A stretch of 64,000 bases of DNA from Aquamicrobium sp. (lineage in GTDB: Bacteria > Pseudomonadota > Alphaproteobacteria > Rhizobiales > Rhizobiaceae): contig JAHHDT010000001.1 of assembly GCA_019739225.1 (NCBI GenBank), forward strand, positions 124,001 through 188,000, written 5' to 3'. A program made the position numbers and the translations under genes. The first letter of the stretch is position 1, and the number at the start of each line of letters is the position of its first letter. The notes beneath the pieces were generated by a model. The model worked only from the letters and a program-made list of their open reading frames with translations. It did not search any database and had not been told where the DNA came from. Positions 34,752 through 43,597 of the stretch are shown here, one piece after another.

Positions 34752-36554
34752 ATGACTCCTTTTCCCAAGTCGCGGCGCGGCAATGCCTTCCGTCGCGTAT
34801 TCCAGTTTACCGGCGCGCACTGGCGCCGCCAGCCGATCCGGCTGACGCTGATCACCGTTGCCGTGCTGGCTTCGACGGCGGCGGACGTCTTGACGCCACT
34901 TTATTCGGGCCGTCTCGTCGACGCCGTCGCGCGCGGCGCGGCGACCGATGAACTCGCCTGGAACGCAGCGATCGCCGCCTTCTCGATGCTGATCGCGCTC
35001 TCAACGATGGCGATCGCGCTGCGCCACTTCGTGTTCCAGGCGATCGTCGGGCTAACTTTGCGGATGATGTCGGACATTTCCGCCGATGCGTTCGCGCGCG
35101 TACAGCGCTTCTCGACAGACTGGCACGCCAACAGCTTTGCCGGTTCGACCGTGCGCAAGGTCACGCGCGGCATGTGGGCGCTGGACCTGTTGAACGACAC
35201 GATCCTGATCGCATTGCTACCGTCGACGGTAATGCTGCTGGGCTCGACGCTGCTGCTCGGCTGGTACTGGCCGATGATGGGTGTCATCGTGGGCACGGGG
35301 TCGCTGATCTACATCGCGATCACCGTGTCGCTGTCGCTGTGGTATGTCGCGCCCGCCGCAAGCCTTGCCAATGCGTGGGACACGCGGCTGGGCGGTGCGC
35401 TGGCCGATGCGGTCTCGTGTAACGCGGTGGTGAAGGCTTTCGGCGCCGAACAGCGCGAGGATGCGCGGCTGGCCAAGGTCGTCGACAAGTGGCGCCACCG
35501 CACCCATCGCACATGGACGCGCGGAACCGTCAACGGAACGACGCAGGGCGTGACGATGCTGTTCCTGCGCGCGGCCGTCATCGGCTTCGCCATCGTGCTG
35601 TGGAGCGAGGGCAGGGCCAGTGCCGGCGACATCGCCTTCGTGCTGACCTCGTTCTTCGTGCTGCAGGGCTACCTGCGCGATGTCGGCATGCATGTGCGCA
35701 ACGTGCAGCGTTCGGTCAACGACATGGAGGAGCTGGTCGATATCCACGCCCAGCCCGTCACCGTTGCCGACCTGCCGGGCGCGCCGCCGATCGTCATCGA
35801 GGAAGGCCGCATCGCCTTCGAGAACGTGACGTTCCACTATGGCGGGCATATTGAGCCGCTCTACCGCGATTTCTCGCTGGAGATCCGCGCGGGCGAGCGG
35901 GTCGGCCTCGTCGGCCATTCGGGTTCGGGCAAGACGACCTTCGTCAAGCTCATCCAGAGGCTGCATGACGTCACCGGTGGCCGGATCGTGATCGACGGGC
36001 AGGACATATCGGCGGTCCAGCAGGCATCTCTGCGTGCGCAGATCGCCATCGTCCAGCAGGAGCCGATCCTGTTCCACCGGTCGCTGGCGGAGAACATCGC
36101 CTATGCGCGGCCGGGCGCGAGCCAGGCGGAGATCGAGCGGGCGGCGAAGCTTGCCAGCGCGCACGATTTCATCGAACGGCTGCCGAAGGGCTATGCGACG
36201 CTCGTCGGTGAGCGCGGCATCAAGCTCTCGGGCGGCGAGCGCCAGCGCGTGGCGATTGCCCGTGCGTTCCTTGCCGATGCGCCGATCCTGATTCTGGACG
36301 AGGCCACGTCGAGCCTCGATTCGGAATCGGAGGTGCTGATCCAGCAGGCTATGGAGCGCCTGATGGTCGGCCGCACGACGCTCGTGATCGCCCATCGGCT
36401 TTCGACCGTGCGCGCACTCGACCGTCTGCTGGTGTTCGACAAGGGCGAAGTGATCGAGGAGGGCGACCACGTCTCGCTGATCCGTCTCGAGGGTGGCATC
36501 TACCGTCGCCTGTTCGAACGCCAGGCGCTGGAGCTGACGAAGGGCTTCGTCTAG
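34752..36554 (+). CDS. ABC transporter, fused permease and ATPase (exporter type)
   Basis: The 600-residue exporter half-transporter (homodimer) has six transmembrane helices (about residues 30-320) and an ATPase domain. Walker A is GHSGSGKTT, the signature is LSGGERQR, Walker B is ILILDEATSSLD and the H-loop is IAHRLST. It is MsbA/multidrug-like by architecture. The drug or lipid substrate is unknown. The ATG at 34752 is chosen because it begins the conserved RRGNAFRRVFQF segment, although its ribosome site is weak. A 14-bp hairpin follows its stop. Confidence 0.88.
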   Translation: MTPFPKSRRGNAFRRVFQFTGAHWRRQPIRLTLITVAVLASTAADVLTPLYSGRLVDAVARGAATDELAWNAAIAAFSMLIALSTMAIALRHFVFQAIVGLTLRMMSDISADAFARVQRFSTDWHANSFAGSTVRKVTRGMWALDLLNDTILIALLPSTVMLLGSTLLLGWYWPMMGVIVGTGSLIYIAITVSLSLWYVAPAASLANAWDTRLGGALADAVSCNAVVKAFGAEQREDARLAKVVDKWRHRTHRTWTRGTVNGTTQGVTMLFLRAAVIGFAIVLWSEGRASAGDIAFVLTSFFVLQGYLRDVGMHVRNVQRSVNDMEELVDIHAQPVTVADLPGAPPIVIEEGRIAFENVTFHYGGHIEPLYRDFSLEIRAGERVGLVGHSGSGKTTFVKLIQRLHDVTGGRIVIDGQDISAVQQASLRAQIAIVQQEPILFHRSLAENIAYARPGASQAEIERAAKLASAHDFIERLPKGYATLVGERGIKLSGGERQRVAIARAFLADAPILILDEATSSLDSESEVLIQQAMERLMVGRTTLVIAHRLSTVRALDRLLVFDKGEVIEEGDHVSLIRLEGGIYRRLFERQALELTKGFV

Positions 36555-36560
36555 ACCACA

Positions 36561-36594
36561 CCGTCTCCCGCCCGCGCAACCGGGCGGGAGACGG
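36561..36594 (+). other. 14-bp perfect stem-loop between ABC exporter and gltX
   Basis: The arms CCGTCTCCCGCCCG (36561-36574) and its exact complement (36581-36594) enclose a 6-nt loop CGCAAC. It starts 7 bp after the exporter stop. There is no T-run, so it is not a canonical terminator. The right arm contains the only good ribosome site (GGGAG) for an ATG at 36597, which would be sequestered. It could separate exporter and gltX expression. Confidence 0.7.
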
Positions 36595-36638
36595 CGATGC
36601 GCCTTGCCAACGCCATGGGCTTCGGCTACCCGCAGGCG

Positions 36639-38012
36639 ATGACAGTCACCGTTCGTTTCGCGCCGTCGCCGACCGGCCATATCCATATCGGCAATGCCCG
36701 GACCGCGCTGTTCAACTGGCTGTTCGCCAGGCAGCGCGGCGGCCGCTTCATCCTGCGCTTCGACGATACCGACACAGCGCGATCCCGGCAGGAATATGCC
36801 GACCAGATCCAAACGGACCTGCACTGGCTCGGAATCCGCCCCGACGTGACGGCGCACCAGTCGGCACGCTTCGATACCTATGCGGCAGCCGTCGAAAGGC
36901 TGAAGGCCGCTGGGTTGCTCTATCCTTGCTGGGAGACTTCAGAGGAACTGGAGCGGCGGCGCAAGATCAGGCGCTCGCGCCGGCTGCCGCCAGTCTATGG
37001 CCGCGAGGCGCTGAAGCTCGATGAAGCCGACAGGAAGGCGTTCGAGGACGACGGCCGCAAGCCCCACTGGCGCTTCCTGCTGCCCAACTTTTCCGACGAT
37101 CCGTTTTTGCCGCAGCGCACGGAGGTACAGTGGGACGACGTGGTGCGCGGCCCTCAGACGGTTGACCTCGCTTCGATGTCAGATCCCGTGCTGGTGCGCG
37201 AGGATGGAACCTATCTCTACACACTGCCATCGGTGGTCGACGACATCGACATCGGCGTCAGCCACGTCATCCGCGGCGACGACCATGTCACCAACACCGG
37301 GGCGCAGATCGCGCTGTTCCGTGCGCTTGGTGCGCAGCCGCCCGCATTCGGCCATCACAATCTGCTGACGACTGCCTCCGGCGAGGGGCTTTCCAAGCGC
37401 AGCGGGGCGCTGTCGATCAAGAGTCTCGCTGAAGACGGCATCGAGCCGATGGCGGTCGCCTCGCTCGCGGTTCTGATCGGTACGTCCGAAAGCGTGTCGG
37501 CGGCGCGCTCGATCGATGAGCTTGCCGAGCGCTTCGACCCGGCGGCGACGTCCAAATCGGCCGCGAAGTTCGATCCGGCCGAACTCGTGACGCTGAACAA
37601 GGTGCTGATCCACGCTATGCCGTTCGAGGAGGCCCGCGGCAGGCTGGCGGAGCACGGCATTTCCGGCGCACTCGCCGAGCCGTTCTGGCTTGCGGTGCGC
37701 GGCAATCTGGAAAAGCTGGCGGACGCCGAGGTCTGGTGGAAGATCGTGCAGGAGGGACCGCAGGAGCGGCCTGAACCGGCACCGGAAGACGCCGAATTCC
37801 TCGCGATCGCCTTCGACAATCTGCCGCCGGAACCGTGGGACGGGATGACCTGGAAGATCTGGACCGACCGCCTGAAGGAAATAACCGGGCGCAAGGGCAG
37901 GTCGCTGTTCATGCCTCTGCGGCTGGCGCTTACCGGGCGGGAGCAGGGTCCGGAACTCGCAGATCTATTGCCTCTTCTGGGTCGGGAAGGAACCTTGGCC
38001 CGACGACCCTGA
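36639..38012 (+). CDS. gltX: Glutamyl-tRNA synthetase
   Basis: This 457-residue class I synthetase charges tRNA with glutamate. It has the opening [18 protein letters not shown] (HIGH motif as HIHIG), [11 protein letters not shown], the central [21 protein letters not shown] and the KMSKS-like GLSKRSG. Many alphaproteobacteria carry two GltX copies, one serving tRNA-Gln with GatCAB. Which one this is cannot be decided here. Start 36639 (MTVTVRF) matches the family; an ATG at 36597 would add 14 residues and have its ribosome site inside a hairpin. Its 3' end overlaps the remnant DUF2865 gene on the other strand. Confidence 0.93.
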   Translation: MTVTVRFAPSPTGHIHIGNARTALFNWLFARQRGGRFILRFDDTDTARSRQEYADQIQTDLHWLGIRPDVTAHQSARFDTYAAAVERLKAAGLLYPCWETSEELERRRKIRRSRRLPPVYGREALKLDEADRKAFEDDGRKPHWRFLLPNFSDDPFLPQRTEVQWDDVVRGPQTVDLASMSDPVLVREDGTYLYTLPSVVDDIDIGVSHVIRGDDHVTNTGAQIALFRALGAQPPAFGHHNLLTTASGEGLSKRSGALSIKSLAEDGIEPMAVASLAVLIGTSESVSAARSIDELAERFDPAATSKSAAKFDPAELVTLNKVLIHAMPFEEARGRLAEHGISGALAEPFWLAVRGNLEKLADAEVWWKIVQEGPQERPEPAPEDAEFLAIAFDNLPPEPWDGMTWKIWTDRLKEITGRKGRSLFMPLRLALTGREQGPELADLLPLLGREGTLARRP

Positions 38013-39048
38013 CGGCACGATCGTCGGCTTTGGTGCCGGCTGTCGAAGGCCTGGGCCGGCGCGGCGGGGTCGCCAGCCGTTTCAGCGCCGCGGCGTCCAA
38101 CCCGCCCTCGCGTGAGGAAAGCGTCTCGGGATCCTCGGCCGCATCGGGCCTTTCCAAAGGCATGGGGATTGCCTGCTGCTGGGCGGGCTCCTGTTCCGGC
38201 AAACCGGAGCCATGATCGCCACCGATGATTTCGAAGCCGCGCCCGGCAGTTGTCGATGTTGACGATGATGTCGTGCACGAACATCCGGGAGCGGTCGCGG
38301 CATTGCGTTCGCGATAGCGGAACGCGTTCGGCATCTGGCTGTAGGGAGTGCCGGTCACCGCGGAGACCATATCCTTCGGCTCCTCGCCGGACGAGCGGTG
38401 ATAGTGAAGCTCGACCTGTGTGCCGGGGCACATGGCTGCGCATGCGTTCTGGTCGCGGGTGCAAAGGCGGATTGTGGGACGGACCACGAGACCGGGAAGA
38501 AATAGCCGTCGCAGGTGCGTACGCAGAGCGTGCGGAACTGGCCGGAGAGATTGCCGACGCGCAGGCCCGTGCGGTTGTCCATCGCGGCCTGATCCTGCGG
38601 CGCAGGGTCAGGCTTCTTTGCGCGGCATCCATTGGCATCGAGCGCAGCGGTGATGCGGGCGCGCTCGCGCCGTGTATCGCCACCACCGCCCATGCGCTGG
38701 CGTGTCCGGTTCAGCTCGGCAAGGTTGCGCTCCATGCGATCGAGCGTGGCGTTGAGGTTGCCGCAGAACGAAACCGCGGCACCAGACATGAACCGTCCGC
38801 AGCCAGCCTGGCGGCCCTGGTCGCGCGCCTGTCGTATCTGCTCCTGCTGGCGCGCTATGGCCGCGTCGTAGCGCCGCGCTTTTCCGCCACCGCCGGATGA
38901 AAGTACCGGCGAGCTGTCCTTCGAGCTGCCGGCACACGCGCGTGCTCGCCTCTGCCGGCAGCAGCGCCAAGGCCAGCATGATCGCGGCAACGGCGAAAGC
39001 GCACCCAAAGATGCGCCGAAATCCGCCTGAAGCACCGCCCGTCATCAT
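37930..39048 (-). pseudogene. DUF2865 domain protein gene with two frameshifts
   Basis: Read on the minus strand, three frames must be joined. First comes a signal peptide and VCRQLEGQLAGT (39048 to about 38895). Then KARRYDAAIARQQEQIRQAR, an RMERNLAELNRTRQR stretch and TLCVRTCDGYFFPVS (to about 38475). Then NACAAMCPGTQVELHYHR, an IIGGD segment and [19 protein letters not shown] ending at 37930. Together they make a complete DUF2865 protein of about 370 residues, an exported rhizobial family of unknown function. The shifts lie near 38895 and 38475 and are of opposite sense. Either the gene is recently inactivated or the sequence has two errors. The coding segments are otherwise intact. Confidence 0.8.
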
Positions 39049-39072
39049 GGGCGGTACCTTACTGGAGGCGGG

Positions 39073-39087
39073 TTAACCTTCTGTTTA
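39073..39087. promoter_or_regulatory. CtrA-like site upstream of the DUF2865 gene
   Basis: TTAA-N7-TTTA differs by one base from the CtrA consensus TTAA-N7-TTAA. It lies 25-39 bp before the DUF2865 start and overlaps the stop codon of the malic enzyme gene. CtrA controls many envelope and cell-cycle genes in alphaproteobacteria. A single near-match is weak evidence. Confidence 0.3.
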
Positions 39088-41397
39088 GGCTGTCGCCGTC
39101 TCCGCTTTGGAACTTGCCTCGACGATCGCCAATGCGGTCATGTTCACGACGCCACGCGAAGTGACCGATGGCGTCAGGATATGCGCCGGCCGTGCTGTGC
39201 CGAGCAATATCGGCCCGACATGCAGCGCGTCCATCATCGTCTTCACCGTGGTGAGCGCGATATTGGCCGCATCGAGGCTCGGGAAGACCAGAAGATTGGC
39301 TTCGTCCTTGAGCGATGAGTGCGGATAGACGCGCTGGCGCAGCACGGCGGAGAGGGCCGAATCGCCGTGCATCTCGCCGTCTGCCTCAAGGTCGGGCGCA
39401 GTCTTCCTCAGGATAGCCGCTGCTTCGCGCATCTTCAGTGCGCTCGCTGAGTCGCGAGAGCCGAAATTCGAGTGGGACAGCAGCGCGGCCTTCGGTGTGA
39501 GCCCGAACCGGCGGATTTCTTCCGATGCAAGGATCGTCATCTCCGCGATCTCCTGCGCGGAGGGATCGACGGAGACGTAGGTGTCGGTGAAGAAGGTGAC
39601 ACCGCGCTGCGAGATGAGCATCGAGAGCGCCGATAGGTCGCGCACATCCGCCCGCCGGCCGATGATGAGGTCGACATTGCGCAGGTGACGCTCGAACCGG
39701 CCTTCAAGGCCGCAGATCATTGCGTCCGCCTCGTCGCGCATCATGGAAAGCGCGGCGATCACCGTATTGTTGGTGCGCACCATGGTGCGGGCTGCTTCCT
39801 GCGTAACCCCGCGTCGACCGCCAAGCCGGATCAGCAGGTCGACGTAGTCGCGGTAGCGCGGATCGTCTTCCGGATTGACGATCTCGAAATCGGTGCCGGG
39901 CCTGATCTTGAGACCATAGCGCCGCAGGCGCACGTCGATGACATGCGGGCGACCGATGAGGATCGGCTTGGCGATGCCTTCCTCCAGCACCACCTGCGCG
40001 GCCCGCAGGACGCGCTCGTCCTCGCCATCGGCATAGACGACTCGCTTCGAGGTCGCGGCCCGCGCTGCCGAAAAGACCGGCTTCATGACGAGGCCCGACC
40101 GGAAGACGAAACGCGTCAGCCGGTCGATATAAACGGTCATGTCCTCGATGGGGCGGGTGGCGACGCCGGTCTTGCAGGCCGCTTCTGCGACGGCCGGCGC
40201 TATGCGCAGGATCAGGCGCGGATCGAACGGCGAGGGGATCAGAAAATCTGGCCCGAAGATCGGGGTCTCGCCGGAGTAGGCGCGCGCGGCGACGTCGGAC
40301 GGCTCCTCGCGGGCAAGTCCGGCGATGGCGCGCACGGCGGCCATCTTCATTTCCTCGTTGATCGCGGTCGCGCCGACATCGAGCGCACCCCGGAAGATGT
40401 AGGGGAAGCACAGCACGTTGTTGACCTGGTTCGGGAAATCCGAACGGCCGGTGCAGATCATCGCGTCGGGTCGCGCCTCGCGCGCAACCTCCGGCATGAT
40501 TTCGGGAACGGGGTTTGCCAGCGCCAGGATCAGCGGCTTTTCCGCCATCTCCTTCAGCAGTTCCGGCTTGAGCACACCCGCCGCCGAAAGCCCCAGGAAC
40601 ACGTCGGCGCCGCCGATCACATCGGCAAGCTCCCGCGCCGGCGTGTCCTTGACGTACGGGTCCTTCCACCGGTCCATCTCGTCGACGCGACCCTTGTAGG
40701 CGACGCCGAAGCGGTCCGTGACCCAGATGTTTTCGTGCTTCGCGCCGAGCGACACGAGCAGGTTGAGGCAGGCAAGGGCCGCAGCGCCCGCGCCCGAGGT
40801 CACGATTTTTGCGTCCTCGATCGACTTGCCCGCCAGTTCGAGACCGTTGAGCACGGCTGCGGCAACGATGATCGCGGTTCCATGCTGGTCGTCATGGAAG
40901 ACCGGGATCTTCATCCGCGCCTTGAGTTGCTCTTCCACCTCGAAGCATTCGGGCGCCTTGATGTCCTCGAGATTGACGCCGCCGAAGGTGGGTTCGAGCG
41001 CGGCCACGGTCTCGACCATGCGGTCGATCTCGGGCGCGTCCATCTCGATGTCGAACACGTCGATGCCGGCGAACTTCTTGAACAGGACGGCCTTGCCTTC
41101 CATCACCGGCTTGGAGGCGAGCGCGCCGATGTTGCCGAGACCCAGCACGGCTGTGCCGTTGGAAATCACCGCGACCAGGTTGGCGCGCGCCGTGTAGTGG
41201 GCGGCGGTCGACGGATCGTCGCGGATGGCGAGGCAGGGTGCGGCGACGCCCGGAGAATAGGCCAGCGCAAGGTCGCGCTGGTTGCCCAGCGGCTTGGTGG
41301 CCTGAATCTCCAGCTTACCCGGCGCCGGATAGCGGTGGTAAAACAGGGCGCTTTCGTCGAGATCGGAAGGCGCTTTCGCGGGATCCGGCGCGTTCAT
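39085..41397 (-). CDS. maeB: NADP-dependent malic enzyme with C-terminal phosphotransacetylase-like domain
   Basis: The 770-residue enzyme decarboxylates malate to pyruvate. It has an N-terminal malic domain ([41 protein letters not shown]), an NAD(P)-binding domain ([38 protein letters not shown]) and, from about residue 430, a phosphate-acetyltransferase-like domain thought to be regulatory. The length matches the MaeB/TME type found in rhizobia. It lies 27 bp after the FAH-family gene on the same strand and is probably cotranscribed. The DME versus TME cofactor preference cannot be told. Confidence 0.94.
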   Translation of the reverse strand: MNAPDPAKAPSDLDESALFYHRYPAPGKLEIQATKPLGNQRDLALAYSPGVAAPCLAIRDDPSTAAHYTARANLVAVISNGTAVLGLGNIGALASKPVMEGKAVLFKKFAGIDVFDIEMDAPEIDRMVETVAALEPTFGGVNLEDIKAPECFEVEEQLKARMKIPVFHDDQHGTAIIVAAAVLNGLELAGKSIEDAKIVTSGAGAAALACLNLLVSLGAKHENIWVTDRFGVAYKGRVDEMDRWKDPYVKDTPARELADVIGGADVFLGLSAAGVLKPELLKEMAEKPLILALANPVPEIMPEVAREARPDAMICTGRSDFPNQVNNVLCFPYIFRGALDVGATAINEEMKMAAVRAIAGLAREEPSDVAARAYSGETPIFGPDFLIPSPFDPRLILRIAPAVAEAACKTGVATRPIEDMTVYIDRLTRFVFRSGLVMKPVFSAARAATSKRVVYADGEDERVLRAAQVVLEEGIAKPILIGRPHVIDVRLRRYGLKIRPGTDFEIVNPEDDPRYRDYVDLLIRLGGRRGVTQEAARTMVRTNNTVIAALSMMRDEADAMICGLEGRFERHLRNVDLIIGRRADVRDLSALSMLISQRGVTFFTDTYVSVDPSAQEIAEMTILASEEIRRFGLTPKAALLSHSNFGSRDSASALKMREAAAILRKTAPDLEADGEMHGDSALSAVLRQRVYPHSSLKDEANLLVFPSLDAANIALTTVKTMMDALHVGPILLGTARPAHILTPSVTSRGVVNMTALAIVEASSKAETATA

Positions 41398-41424
41398 GTT
41401 GGCATCGCCTCCTGTGTCGTCGCG

Positions 41425-42267
41425 TCAGCGCGCGACGACGGTCTGTTTCTGTTCGCCAAGCCCGGCAACGCCGAGGCGCATGGTGTCGCCCGCCTTGAGG
41501 AAGCGCGGCGGCTTCATGCCGAGGCCCACGCCGGGAGGCGTGCCGGTGGTGATGACGTCGCCCGGCTCCAGCACCATGAACTGCGACAAATAGGATACGA
41601 TGTGCGCCACGCCGAAGATCATCGTCTTCGTGCTGCCGGTCTGGCAGCGCTCGCCGTTAACATCGAGGAACATATCGAGGTTCTGCGGATCGGCGATCTC
41701 GTCGCGGGTGGCGATCCACGGTCCGAGCGGCCCGAACGTGGGCGCGCTCTTGCCCTTCATCCACTGTCCGCCGCGCTCGGCCTGGTATTCGCGCTCCGAA
41801 ACGTCGTTGCAGAGCGCGTAGCCGAGAACGTAGTCGAGCGCCTCCTTTTCCTCCACATAGTCGGCGCGCTTGCCGATCACGATCGCAAGCTCGACCTCCC
41901 AGTCGAGCTTCTGCGAGCCGCGCGGCATCAGCACGTCGTCATTGGGGCCGCAGAGGCTGTTTGGCGCCTTGGAAAACACGATCGGCTCGGAAGGGATCGC
42001 AGCACCCGTTTCGGCGGCGTGGTCGGCATAGTTGAGCCCGATCGCGATGAAGTGACCAATGCGGGAGACCGGCGAGCCGATACGGACGCCCTCGGGCGCG
42101 GCCGGCAGAGAGCCCAGATCGGCCGAGGCGAGCTTGTCGAGGAGTTCGGGCGAGAGGGTCTCGGGGCCGTAATCGCCGACGATCGACGACACGTCGCGGA
42201 TGGTGCCAGCATCATCGATGAGACCCGGCTTTTCGTTGCCCTTGTCGCCAAAACGAATGAGTTTCAA
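41425..42267 (-). CDS. Fumarylacetoacetate hydrolase family protein
   Basis: The 280-residue protein has the FAH fold. VSRIGHFIAIGLNYADHA starts the catalytic domain, with metal ligands in PIVFSKAPN, LDWEVELAIVIGKRADYV and NDVSEREYQ. Late motifs are GDVITTGTPPGVGLGM. Members hydrolyse or hydrate acylpyruvates, ureidoglycolate, 2-keto-3-deoxy sugar acids or related compounds. The context (SDR 39 bp upstream) recalls the 2,4-didehydro-3-deoxy-L-rhamnonate hydrolase step of the L-fucose/L-rhamnose oxidative pathways, but no other pathway gene is seen. Confidence 0.9.
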   Translation of the reverse strand: MKLIRFGDKGNEKPGLIDDAGTIRDVSSIVGDYGPETLSPELLDKLASADLGSLPAAPEGVRIGSPVSRIGHFIAIGLNYADHAAETGAAIPSEPIVFSKAPNSLCGPNDDVLMPRGSQKLDWEVELAIVIGKRADYVEEKEALDYVLGYALCNDVSEREYQAERGGQWMKGKSAPTFGPLGPWIATRDEIADPQNLDMFLDVNGERCQTGSTKTMIFGVAHIVSYLSQFMVLEPGDVITTGTPPGVGLGMKPPRFLKAGDTMRLGVAGLGEQKQTVVAR

Positions 42268-42306
42268 TGGATTATCCTCTTCACTTCGATAAATACGGAA
42301 AGTCGA

Positions 42307-43086
42307 TCAGAAGGCGCTTGGATAGTTGCCGCCGTCCAGGATCAGGCTCTGGCCGGTGATGTAGCCGGCATGGACCGAGCACAGGAATGCGCAGGCCTGG
42401 CCGAATTCCTCCGGCGTGCCGAGCCGGCCGGCCGGGATGTCCGCAGCCTGGCGGCTGGCCTGTTCCTCGAAGCTGGTTCCGGCCTTCTTGGCGGCGAATT
42501 CGATGCTGCCGCGGATGCGGTCGGTATCGAACTTGCCGGGCAGGATGTGATTGATGGTGACGTTCTTCGACGCGACGGTGCGGGCGACGCCGGCGAGAAA
42601 CGCGGTCAGGCCCGCCCGCGCGCCGGACGACAGGTCGAGCCCCGGGATCGGCTGGTAGACCGACAGCGACGTGATGTTGACGATGCGGCCGAACCCGCGC
42701 TCGGCCATGCCGTCGATGACGGCCTGGATAAGCTCGATCGGAGTAATCATGTTATTGGTCACGCCGTCCATCATCGCCTGATGCGTCAACTCGCGGAAAT
42801 CGCGGAAGGGCGGGCCGCCATTGTTGTTGACCAGGATATCTGGGCTCGGGCAGGCTTTCAGCAATGCCTCGCGCACCTTGGGCTCGGCGACGTCGCCGGC
42901 AATCTCGATCACGTCGACGCCGTACTTTTCCCTGATCTCGCTGGCTGTTGCCGCCAGCACCGCGCTGTCGCGACCGTTGACGACGACGTCGCAGCCGGCT
43001 TCCGCCAGTGCCATCGCGCACCCGCGCCCCAGGCCGCGGCTGGACGCGCATACGATTGCCTTCTTTCCGCGAAGTCCAAGATCCAT
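42307..43086 (-). CDS. SDR family oxidoreductase with atypical active site
   Basis: This 259-residue short-chain dehydrogenase-like protein has a modified cofactor loop CASSRGLGRGCA (usually TGxxxGxG) and the NNNGGPP stretch in place of NNAG. The position of the catalytic YxxxK reads LSSGARAGL, so both Tyr and Lys appear to be replaced. The Ser of SLSVY is retained. The same LS-x-GARxGLT pattern recurs in a subgroup annotated as SDR or 3-oxoacyl-ACP reductase. Start 43086 has GGGAGGAG upstream. It is the first gene of the run leading to the FAH-type protein and maeB. Confidence 0.88.
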   Translation of the reverse strand: MDLGLRGKKAIVCASSRGLGRGCAMALAEAGCDVVVNGRDSAVLAATASEIREKYGVDVIEIAGDVAEPKVREALLKACPSPDILVNNNGGPPFRDFRELTHQAMMDGVTNNMITPIELIQAVIDGMAERGFGRIVNITSLSVYQPIPGLDLSSGARAGLTAFLAGVARTVASKNVTINHILPGKFDTDRIRGSIEFAAKKAGTSFEEQASRQAADIPAGRLGTPEEFGQACAFLCSVHAGYITGQSLILDGGNYPSAF

Positions 43087-43597
43087 GCGCTCCTCCCATT
43101 CAATACGGCCGGCAACGGGGCCGGGCACCATTCCGTCTAGCCCCGCGCGGCATGATGCACAACCGTCATCATGCCATGCCATGAAGGGATCGGCCGATGC
43201 GCGGCGAGCCATACTCCGCCTGCGCCACACAAACGCCGACAACGCGCCAAAGTACCGACCGCCTGCCATGCAGATATTCGCCCTCATGAAAGACGACAAA
43301 CGGAATCACCGCTGCATGGAGGCAGCGATGGAGTGGCCCTTGCCGGGCGACGAGGTCTGCATTCCCGTTAAGGCGGTCACAGTTCGTGCAAGAGCGGGCA
43401 GGGCACCAATACCGGCGGCTGCAAGGCACGCAAAAAGGATTGGCGTTTCCGATCTGGCGCATGCCGGGCCGTCGAACCGCGATCAGGTTGCGCTCGAACG
43501 CCACGCCGAACGGACCGGGATTTTTCGCTGACTCGGTATCGGCAATGCGGGCCGGCTGCTAACCTGCGTTCATTCCCAGCCGGATTCCCTTCCGCAC
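43087..43597. other. 511-bp stretch without a recognisable gene
   Basis: This is the longest gap in the window apart from RNA and regulatory regions. Open frames exist on both strands (for example a plus-strand ATG at 43268 running to 43531 and a minus-strand frame 43169-43504). None has a clear ribosome site or a family motif I recognise, and they overlap each other. It holds the SDR and MFS promoters at its ends. A decayed gene or an RNA is possible; I see no tRNA-like or tmRNA-like fold. Confidence 0.4.

Noticed and set aside
36561-36594. The 14-bp hairpin as a canonical Rho-independent terminator
   Set aside because: It is followed by CGATGCGCC with no T-run, so it was listed only as a stem-loop.
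36597-36638. An upstream start for gltX at the ATG 36597
   Set aside because: It adds 14 unconserved residues before the VRFAPSPTG opening and its ribosome site is inside a perfect hairpin; 36639 fits the family.
39685-43140. A 1151-codon open frame on the plus strand opposite maeB, the FAH-family gene and the SDR gene
   Set aside because: It runs antisense to three clearly conserved genes, has His/Arg/Asp-rich low-quality composition and no motif. Long open antisense frames are expected from the GC-rich third positions of the real genes.
43087-43597. A tmRNA, RNase P or SRP RNA in the long gap
   Set aside because: None of the conserved sequence blocks of these RNAs could be found on either strand.
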